Shown one piece after another: positions 6,259 to 11,294 of a stretch of DNA of 11,294 bases. Each line of letters starts with the position of its first letter. Position 1 is the stretch's first letter. Source of the DNA: Candidatus Bathyarchaeota archaeon (GTDB lineage Archaea; Asgardarchaeota; Lokiarchaeia; Sigyniarchaeales; Sigyniarchaeaceae); assembly GCA_014729935.1 (NCBI GenBank), contig WJJB01000092.1, forward strand, positions 1 through 11,294, in the 5' to 3' direction. The notes under the pieces were generated by a model that worked only from the letters and a program-made list of their open reading frames with translations, was not told the DNA's origin and searched no databases. A program made the translations under genes and the position numbers.

Positions 6259-7320
6259 ATGGCCATGTCCCCCAATAACAAGCGAAAAGGAAAGAAAAAA
6301 ATCTCCGAAACCAGGAAGCTGGTGAAATGGGGATCTAGTGAAACACTAATCATGAGCTTACCCCGGGCGTGGGTGAAAAAATTTCATTTAAGCAAGGAAA
6401 GTGAAGTTTCCGTTGTTGAAAATGCGGACGGGAGCCTACTCGTGAACCCCCTCAATTTATCGAATGATAGGCCCCGGTTCGAATCCACAATACCCTTTGA
6501 TGATGAGATGGGGGAGGACGACCAGCTTATCGAGCTGGAGATCATGACAAGGTACCTTGATGGAAGTGATATCATCATCATCGAGCGATCGGGATCTCGC
6601 GGGGACGAGAAGTTCCCGACGAGATTCAGTACCAAGGTGACCGAAAGCGTGCAGAATCTTCTTGGGTTGGAGATCACCCAATTTCTTCCAAGCAGGATTC
6701 AAATCAAGGATATCATGTCCATCCATGAATCCAATATTGACGAGCTCGTGCGCATCATCGCCAACACGACCATCGATCTCTTCAGTTCATTGATAGAACT
6801 CATCCAGAATAACGATCTCGATTCAGTGGACCAGCTACTCATTGCCAGAGCACAGGAAAAAAAGTATTACCTTCGGATCCTGCGAGAATTACGCAAGGGA
6901 TTACTCGTCCCTCAATCATTGGCGCGCATGGGACTCACGGCACAGGATACCGTCGATCTTGCCTTCTTCATCACGGATATCAATGAAACATCCGAGGAAC
7001 TGGAATTCATGCTCAAGACCATGAAAGGGCAAAAGCTGGACGAGATCACCATCCCCATGATCTCCCAGTTCATGGATGAAGTGAAGAATATTTTCATGCG
7101 ATCCGTGGATTCCTTTCTTTTCCGGAAAAAGAAGGAAGCCATCAATATCATCAAGCACGTGCCAAGCCTTGAACGGAAGAAACGGATGGTGGAAAACAAG
7201 TTCGACGAGTTTCCCGAAACCGAGCGATTCGTTCACTTCCAGATCGTGCTCGATCTCAATTCAAAGGTCTTGGACCAGTGCAAGAGCATCGCACTAACGG
7301 CTCTCCGGCGCATCCTATGA
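6259..7320 (+). CDS. AbrB-PhoU domain phosphate uptake regulator
   Basis: A 353-residue protein with the archaeal arrangement of a SpoVT/AbrB-like DNA-binding domain followed by a PhoU-like helical region. After a basic tail (1-20, Lys/Arg-rich), LVKWGSSETLIMSLPRAWVK (21-40) and the strand ending in SLLVNP (59-64) form the swapped-hairpin fold; 'G.Ss..isLP..W' is the family signature. Residues about 155-350 are helical, beginning HESNIDELVRII (156-167), which fits PhoU's acidic metal-binding helices. Bacterial PhoU controls the Pst phosphate transporter; archaeal fusions are thought to act as transcription regulators. No pst or other phosphate gene lies nearby, so the target is unknown. An in-frame TAG directly before the ATG fixes the upstream limit, though Met3 could also serve as start. 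It has its own TATA box. Confidence 0.85.
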   Translation: MAMSPNNKRKGKKKISETRKLVKWGSSETLIMSLPRAWVKKFHLSKESEVSVVENADGSLLVNPLNLSNDRPRFESTIPFDDEMGEDDQLIELEIMTRYLDGSDIIIIERSGSRGDEKFPTRFSTKVTESVQNLLGLEITQFLPSRIQIKDIMSIHESNIDELVRIIANTTIDLFSSLIELIQNNDLDSVDQLLIARAQEKKYYLRILRELRKGLLVPQSLARMGLTAQDTVDLAFFITDINETSEELEFMLKTMKGQKLDEITIPMISQFMDEVKNIFMRSVDSFLFRKKKEAINIIKHVPSLERKKRMVENKFDEFPETERFVHFQIVLDLNSKVLDQCKSIALTALRRIL

Positions 7321-7348
7321 TGCTGTGCAAAACATTAATACCATGAGA

Positions 7349-7357
7349 TTATATAAA
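7349..7357 (+). promoter_or_regulatory. TATA box for the CxxC membrane protein
   Basis: TTATATAAA is centred 44 bases upstream of the ATG at 7397, giving a likely leader of about 17 bases. It lies 29 bases after the stop of the regulator gene, so the downstream gene can be transcribed on its own. Confidence 0.6.
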
Positions 7358-7396
7358 CTGTAAAGGTAAAGTACCTACGAGAGTGATGCTACCCCC

Positions 7397-8329
7397 ATGT
7401 CGGCACCAGTCATTGAACAACCAGTGAGATCCCCGCAAAAGCATGAACCCACCAGTACCAACAAGGATCAAGAAATTGACACCATGGACGTGTTTTACTC
7501 AGATGTAAGGAGAGAGGACGTTCGCAGGGGGTTCTTTAATTTCAGGAAAGTGTTACTTGCTGTTTCCATTATTCTAATTGGTGTTGTGTTAATGATGATC
7601 ACTGAAATCATGGCAAACATCAATCGGGGAGATAATATCTTCGCGGGGAGTACCTTGGTTGGAGAGAATATCCTCATCCCATGGATCGATTGGCATGATT
7701 GGTTAGAAGCGCTTTCTTGGACCTTGGGCGTGATAGCGGCACTTATCATCGCACTTATCTTGACCAATATCGCCATTATCATGTATCACGATAAAGCGAT
7801 ACCGAAGGGGGACCTGGCAAGGGGGTTGAATGCCACGGCAATCTCGGAGAGGGATATATCCATCAGGCAATCCTTCAAGGAACAATTCGGACCGATATAC
7901 GAGGACATGAAGAAAGGAAAGGTATCCCTCATCAGCCAAGGGGTGAAGCCATCAATGGTCCCACTAAAAGGCAAAGCGGGACTTCCCAAGATCAAGATGC
8001 CACCGAAGGTGGCTGTTCCAATCCCTGGAAGCATGAAAACACCAGGCAAACCCAGCGGGGGAGCACCACCCGTTCCAAGTCTCGTGACAAAGAAGAAACA
8101 ATCGGGACCTGTGACGGGGGAAAAGAAAATCTTTGTTAGATGTAACAAGTGCGAGAAAACCTTGTCGGTGAGTATTCCGAAAGGGATGGTACTCGATAAC
8201 GAGCTTGAGGTTGTTCCCATATCAATCATCCACGGTGAAGGTGAGGAGAAACACGTGCTCACAGTTTTCCTCGACCCCGATTTCAAGTCCCGGAGGGATA
8301 GGATTTCGGAAATGGTCATCCTTGAATGA
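7397..8329 (+). CDS. Two-helix membrane protein with C-terminal CxxC domain
   Basis: A 310-residue protein I cannot name. Residues 1-50 are polar and probably cytoplasmic; two membrane helices follow (about 51-71 and 104-129) with a 30-residue external loop between them. Next comes a charged helical stretch (150-180), then a Pro/Gly/Lys-rich linker (about 183-240; KGKAGLPKIKMPPK, GGAPPVP) that looks flexible. The C-terminal 65 residues form a compact domain: RCNKCEK (248-254) with one CxxC pair, then VVPISIIHG (272-280), KHVLTVFLDPDF (285-296) and RRDRISEMVI (299-308). It reads as a small alpha/beta or zinc-ribbon-like domain; with only two Cys, metal binding would need His286, another ligand or dimerisation. 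Positive charges flanking the helices place both ends inside the cell. It may be a membrane-tethered sensor or scaffold. It follows the PhoU-like gene by 76 bases with its own TATA box and converges on the radical SAM gene. Confidence 0.8.
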   Translation: MSAPVIEQPVRSPQKHEPTSTNKDQEIDTMDVFYSDVRREDVRRGFFNFRKVLLAVSIILIGVVLMMITEIMANINRGDNIFAGSTLVGENILIPWIDWHDWLEALSWTLGVIAALIIALILTNIAIIMYHDKAIPKGDLARGLNATAISERDISIRQSFKEQFGPIYEDMKKGKVSLISQGVKPSMVPLKGKAGLPKIKMPPKVAVPIPGSMKTPGKPSGGAPPVPSLVTKKKQSGPVTGEKKIFVRCNKCEKTLSVSIPKGMVLDNELEVVPISIIHGEGEEKHVLTVFLDPDFKSRRDRISEMVILE

Positions 8330-8350
8330 TGCAGTAACCTGCTCAACCCT

Positions 8351-9973
8351 TCAGGTTAATTCACCAATCACTATCTTGTCACCAAGCACGCCTGTGATCC
8401 TTGCATCGTGCACCCTCTTATCGTCCAAAAGCTTGATGGAGTCAGGTAGCTTGACTTTTGGTCCGCCGTATAGCATGTAACCAATGGCTGAATCCTTGTC
8501 ACGAAAATCGCGTTCCGCGACAAGGACCGGGACAATTTTACCAACAAGCTCGTGTTTCTTCTGGAGGTTGATGCGTCTCGCCAACTGGGTTAACGATTTT
8601 GCTTCTTTTAACCGCGATTTGGAAGGGAAACCGTTCTCGAATGCCGTATGGGGTAATGGCCTGAACCGGTAAATGGTAACCTTTTCCATTCCATGGTTGG
8701 CGAGCCACTGCATTAGCTGCTTGGAAGAACGCACGGTGGATGCATCTTGGCCAGGCAAGGAGTGGATGAAATATGCATGATACCGAACTTGGTGCTTGCA
8801 TAGCAACCTGGCTGCTTCCTTTATCATCGCCGTGGTTGCAGGCTTTCCGATGGCAGAAAGGTGTATATCACTGCCAGTTTCAACACCTATTGAAAGGGTC
8901 AGGTTGGGAATTCGAGACAAGATGCACGTGGATGGTTCATCAAGAAGAGATGCCTTGATGTTTTCAACGAAGATTTGCACCTTTCCACTGGTTATCGCAT
9001 CGTGTTCGAGGATTCCATCAACCAAGAATTCGAGAGCCTCATGATTGGGAGCTGGGACCGGATATGGGTATTGATTGGCACCCTTTTCCAATTTCTCCCT
9101 TTGAAAATCAAGTACATCGCTGGCACCAAGGACAATCCTGCGCGCGCCGAGCCGGATGCAATCCTCCACCTGCATTGTAATATGCCTCACGTCAAAAGAC
9201 CTGGTTCCTCCCCACGTTGACGGGGTCGAGCAAAAACCACACCCAGGATATGTCCCTGATGGGCACGAAAACTCCCCTGTCGTGTCACCGGTTTCCAACG
9301 CCCCGCAAGAACCGCACTCTTTGCATGTTTGTTCCCCTTTACCATCGATCTTTGCCCGCTTGAAATTGGAACATCCCCTCGTGCATTCGATGTATATCCT
9401 GGAGGCCCAGAAATTATGGTAGCTGGAAATCAGATCCAGGGAGGTCGGCAATCCTTGGATTTCCCTTATTGATGGACGGTTCAACATCACCAAGTCATCG
9501 TAATTGATAACGTCCACGTTAGCAACGGTTATCGTGCCAGGTGGCGGCGCATCGACAGGGAAGTCCGTTACAATTCCATGTGTTGCCAAGTAGGGAAGTA
9601 TTTTCTCGCATTCTCCGGGAATGACAACATCCACGTTCCCCTCTTTCAAGATATCTCGATAATGTAACGCAATGGGACCGCCAACGAACACAAGGGAATT
9701 GTTTCCATGGGTATTCTTCGCGGACTTCCACGCGGACGCGATTGCTTGAACGGACCTCATGTCCATCGACATGGCTGAAACGAAACAGGTAGATGCACCC
9801 CGGGAGAAATCATCAGGTGCTTTCAAGAAATCCTCGCCCCTGATGATAAGGATATCCTTGCAAGCGGATCGCAACGAGGCGGCAATCATTCGAGGGCCTG
9901 CGCCGATGAAATCGCGGGTGAATGAACGACGCCCCTTGCCAAGGGTGAGTGCATCCACGATCAAGAACCGCAT
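8351..9973 (-). CDS. Radical SAM protein with split cluster motif and TRAM-like C-terminus
   Basis: A 540-residue enzyme. Residues 1-135 form a B12-binding-like Rossmann domain (MRFLIVDALTLGKG at the start, SLVFVGGP at 93-100, VDVVIPGECEKI at 114-125) without the cobalamin DxHxxG motif. The radical SAM core starts at IECTRGC (195-201) and continues at GCGFCS (244-249); the cluster cysteines would be C201, C245 and C248. Between them sits a 43-residue insertion with C217, C220, C223 and C237. Further core motifs are LGASDVL (282-288), APNHEALE (308-315), SIGVETGS (361-368) and HSLPGQDAS (404-412). Archaeal COG1031-like proteins have a similar but shorter C-X7-C-X2-C layout. Residues about 475-540, ending KIVIGELT, resemble a TRAM RNA-binding domain as in MiaB-type tRNA enzymes, suggesting RNA modification; the substrate is unknown. 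The start at 9973 is favoured over 10108 by a TATA-like box and because the longer form would overlap the next gene. Confidence 0.8.
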   Translation of the reverse strand: MRFLIVDALTLGKGRRSFTRDFIGAGPRMIAASLRSACKDILIIRGEDFLKAPDDFSRGASTCFVSAMSMDMRSVQAIASAWKSAKNTHGNNSLVFVGGPIALHYRDILKEGNVDVVIPGECEKILPYLATHGIVTDFPVDAPPPGTITVANVDVINYDDLVMLNRPSIREIQGLPTSLDLISSYHNFWASRIYIECTRGCSNFKRAKIDGKGEQTCKECGSCGALETGDTTGEFSCPSGTYPGCGFCSTPSTWGGTRSFDVRHITMQVEDCIRLGARRIVLGASDVLDFQREKLEKGANQYPYPVPAPNHEALEFLVDGILEHDAITSGKVQIFVENIKASLLDEPSTCILSRIPNLTLSIGVETGSDIHLSAIGKPATTAMIKEAARLLCKHQVRYHAYFIHSLPGQDASTVRSSKQLMQWLANHGMEKVTIYRFRPLPHTAFENGFPSKSRLKEAKSLTQLARRINLQKKHELVGKIVPVLVAERDFRDKDSAIGYMLYGGPKVKLPDSIKLLDDKRVHDARITGVLGDKIVIGELT

Positions 9974-9995
9974 CTTGCTCACGAATGTGACCGCC

Positions 9996-10003
9996 TTGAA
10001 AAA
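9996..10003 (-). promoter_or_regulatory. TATA-like box deciding the radical SAM start
   Basis: The minus strand reads TTTTTCAA, centred 26.5 bases upstream of the ATG at 9973. It is a weak TATA match, but its spacing equals that of other leaderless genes here. Confidence 0.4.
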
Positions 10004-10014
10004 TCCTCTGGCAG

Positions 10015-10033
10015 CATGAAAAAAGTGAAAGAG
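10015..10033 (-). terminator. T-rich terminator after the putative zinc protein gene
   Basis: The minus strand reads CTCTTTCACTTTTTTCATG just past the stop of the gene at 10047-10598. It lies inside the 73-base gap before the radical SAM start, which suggests the two genes are transcribed separately. Confidence 0.4.
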
Positions 10034-10046
10034 GGGAGCTTGGCGC

Positions 10047-10598
10047 CTAACAAAGAAGACTTGCCAGGTCCTTGATGAGCTGGAGTGCTTTTCCATGCTC
10101 CAATTCAACGCTAGCCTTGGAATCTCCTTGAATTTCCAACATGATGGTACCGTTCCGTCGTGATACCATCACGGAACCATCACGCGTGGAACCGCTGGAC
10201 CCAGGTGCCCCGTTCGATAAGCAAGATGGCGCTGGCACCTTGTCATCTCTTAAATTAAATACTTGCCTTGCCGTTTTTGACGGGAAGGATGATGTAGGGG
10301 AAGGGATGGAGGTGCCCTTCCTGTTCTTCTTGATGGTTGCCCAATACGGACATCCGCCATCATTAATCTTGAATCCATCCTCCGTCACGTGACCCGGCAT
10401 CATTTTTCCCGACTTAGGATTCTTGAACCTGAATTCCCATGTTTTGTAAAACCCGCACCGGTTGCATTGGCCGGCGTTTATCTTGTACCGGCGGGACCTG
10501 TCGATGGCTAGATCCGCATCTTCACCTTGGTTCACGGTTGCGTTCATGTATATCACTTCAATTGCCTGCGAACTATCTTTCACTTTATAATTACTCAT
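10047..10598 (-). CDS. Small putative zinc-binding protein, unknown function
   Basis: A 183-residue soluble protein. Residues 44-90 hold a likely zinc site: QCNRCGFYKTW (44-54), NPKSGKMMPGH (60-70) and GGCPYW (81-86), giving C45, C48, H70 and C83 in the order C-X2-C-X21-H-X12-C. The pattern 'C..CG......GK..P....C' recalls small zinc domains found in archaeal and phage proteins. Residues about 94-140 are a Ser/Pro/Lys-rich, probably disordered linker. Residues 141-183 form strands and a helix (MLEIQGDSKASVELEHGKAL onward). Function is unknown; nucleic-acid binding is a guess. The start is uncertain. No well-spaced promoter precedes Met1, whereas Met18 (ATG at 10547) has GTGAT five bases upstream and a TATA-like TTATAAAG at 10584-10591, giving a 166-residue form. 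It sits 73 bases upstream of the radical SAM gene on the same strand. Confidence 0.7.
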   Translation of the reverse strand: MSNYKVKDSSQAIEVIYMNATVNQGEDADLAIDRSRRYKINAGQCNRCGFYKTWEFRFKNPKSGKMMPGHVTEDGFKINDGGCPYWATIKKNRKGTSIPSPTSSFPSKTARQVFNLRDDKVPAPSCLSNGAPGSSGSTRDGSVMVSRRNGTIMLEIQGDSKASVELEHGKALQLIKDLASLLC

Positions 10599-10843
10599 GT
10601 GCTTTTAAATTCCGAGAAAAACCTGGAAGCCACCATCACCCGTACCTTGGAAAAAAAGAGGAAGTGAAGGGCACGTCCCCTTGGAAAGAGAATAATCGTG
10701 CAAGGTTACATGGAATTACAACGAGAAAAAGAAGATTGTGGGAATCGCCAATATGCTTCACCTTGCACACTGGTATCATTATCGGATCTATGTATTTAAA
10801 ATCCGAGAATCCTGAAAGCGGGGTCTTGAGGAGTGGGGGTATC
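10599..10843. other. Non-coding gap with repeated TTTAAAwTCCGAGAA motif
   Basis: No convincing gene is present. The 15-mer TTTAAATTCCGAGAA (10604-10618) recurs as TTTAAAATCCGAGAA (10795-10809), one mismatch, in direct orientation, and both copies are followed by a CCTG-AAGC-like stretch. Each copy contains a TATA-like TTTAAA, so they may be duplicated promoters. The second precedes the possible small gene at 10844. Confidence 0.35.
10793..10801 (+). promoter_or_regulatory. TATA box before the possible small gene
   Basis: TATTTAAAA is centred 47 bases upstream of the ATG at 10844, predicting a leader of about 20 bases. That leader contains the Shine-Dalgarno-like GAGGAG (10828-10833), 10 bases before the ATG. 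Confidence 0.4.
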
Positions 10844-10969
10844 ATGGACAAATATATGAATTACGCGAGCGTTCACGAAGAAATTAAAATTGAACGGGGA
10901 AGGCGAGCCATAATGGTCGACGGTGATTGTCCTTGGCATTCAGGAATCATTCCCGATAGAGATATTTAA
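10844..10969 (+). CDS. Possible 41-residue small protein
   Basis: A short frame encoding a soluble peptide with MDKYMNYASVHEEIKIERG at its start and DGDCPWHSG near its end (27-35). It has one Cys and one His close together, no membrane helix and no recognised family. Three things support it. A TATA box and GAGGAG ribosome-site-like sequence lie at sensible distances upstream. A T6 run (10976-10981) follows the TAA as a plausible terminator. It also sits in an otherwise gene-free stretch. Against it are its length and the lack of a known homologue. The frame is open further upstream, with an in-frame ATG at 10790, but that ATG would precede the predicted transcription start. Confidence 0.35.
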   Translation: MDKYMNYASVHEEIKIERGRRAIMVDGDCPWHSGIIPDRDI

Positions 10970-11231
10970 CCAACGTTTTTTCTTGACACCTCCCGTGAAA
11001 TGAATTTACACTGGTAAGGTGAACCTCCAAGTGAAAATGCAGGGAGATAAAGCCACCAGCATAACTGCAATTCGCCCTCTTTGTTGGATGGAAGTAGGAA
11101 CCATGGAAAAAAGCATTCCGGGAGCGATCAAGTGAATCCCTCACGCATGTAATGATGTTTTTTTCAAGGAAAATATTAAAGAATATCAAGAATGGTTGTA
11201 CCCGATCCAGAGCACATTTGAAATGATTACA
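10970..11231. other. Intergenic region upstream of porG
   Basis: Nothing gene-like on either strand convinces me. It begins with the T6 run after the small frame. AAAATATTAAAG (11170-11181) could be the AT-rich promoter for porG, which would give a leader of about 30 bases. No tRNA, box C/D RNA or other structured RNA was recognised. Confidence 0.4.
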
Positions 11232-11294
11232 ATGTCTGAAGCGAAAGTCCACAAGATCCGCTTCCATGGACGTGGCGGTCAGGGGGCAGTTACA
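11232..11294 (+). CDS. porG: 2-oxoacid:ferredoxin oxidoreductase gamma subunit (partial)
   Basis: Only the first 21 codons are inside the window. The translation begins MSEAKVHKIRFHGRGGQGAV. The motif 'i+fhGRGGQGaVt' is the conserved N-terminus of the gamma subunit (PorG/VorC/KorC type) of thiamine-pyrophosphate 2-oxoacid:ferredoxin oxidoreductases. These cytoplasmic complexes split pyruvate or another 2-oxoacid with CoA to acyl-CoA, CO2 and reduced ferredoxin, and are central to anaerobic archaeal metabolism. In many archaea porG leads a porGDAB operon, so delta, alpha and beta genes probably follow beyond the edge. The substrate (pyruvate, 2-oxoisovalerate or 2-oxoglutarate) cannot be told from this fragment, so the symbol is provisional. 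Confidence 0.8.
   Translation, partial: MSEAKVHKIRFHGRGGQGAVT

Noticed and set aside
6134..6325. Plus-strand frame of 63 codons leading into the PhoU-like gene
   Set aside because: It overlaps the regulator's N-terminus in another frame, contains the regulator's TATA box, and resembles no protein.
8331..8342. Short inverted repeat GCAG-TAAC-CTGC between the convergent genes
   Set aside because: A four-base-pair stem is too short to call a terminator and there is no adjoining T-run.
7786..8346. Long minus-strand open frame opposite the CxxC membrane protein gene
   Set aside because: It lies wholly antisense to a well-supported gene with a good TATA box and sensible protein architecture. Its translation shows no domain, only mirror-codon composition.
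9974..10108. N-terminal extension of the radical SAM protein
   Set aside because: It would overlap the upstream gene by 62 bases and has no domain character. The B12-binding-like domain begins at the Met encoded at 9973.
10947..11267. Minus-strand open frame of about 106 codons across the porG start
   Set aside because: It overlaps the clear porG N-terminus, its translation is rich in His/Phe/Cys without a recognisable fold, and no promoter was seen.

Overview
The window looks archaeal. At five gene starts an AT-rich, TATA-like box is centred 25.5 to 27.5 nt upstream of the initiator codon, the spacing expected for leaderless archaeal transcripts. Genes end in T-rich tracts. One gene encodes an AbrB-PhoU fusion regulator, an archaeal arrangement, and the right edge enters the gamma subunit of a 2-oxoacid:ferredoxin oxidoreductase. 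The phylum cannot be fixed from sequence alone. An Asgard or other mesophilic anaerobic archaeon is possible, but that is a guess.

Layout, left to right. Minus strand 132-1688: a four-helix membrane protein of unknown function and a cytoplasmic five-bladed-propeller protein related to glycoside hydrolases, each with its own promoter. 1689-1977: a divergent intergenic region with two promoters and what looks like the orphan C-terminal membrane anchor of a lost surface protein. Plus strand 1978-5955: a secreted, membrane-anchored PQQ-like beta-propeller rich in N-glycosylation sequons, a GT-C-type (GT39-like) membrane glycosyltransferase, and a medium-chain oxidoreductase that keeps the structural zinc site but lacks the catalytic zinc ligands. 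5956-6258: T-rich termination region, then two tandem degenerate copies of an IS200/IS605-type right-end hairpin with no transposase. 6259-8329: the AbrB-PhoU regulator and a two-helix membrane protein with a C-terminal CxxC domain. Minus strand 8351-10598: a radical SAM enzyme with an unusually split cluster motif and a C-terminal TRAM-like domain, and a small putative zinc protein. 10599-11231: mostly non-coding, with one possible 41-residue small gene. From 11232 to the edge: the start of porG.

The genes do not form one obvious pathway. Nearly every gene carries its own promoter and most are followed by a T-tract, so these are mainly single-gene transcription units. The only functional pairing with some logic is the sequon-rich surface propeller next to the membrane glycosyltransferase. 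The most unusual items are the radical SAM protein (cofactor-binding-like N-domain, 43-residue Cys-rich insertion inside the cluster motif, TRAM-like tail) and the tandem IS605-type ends. No clear new multi-gene defence or mobile system was found.
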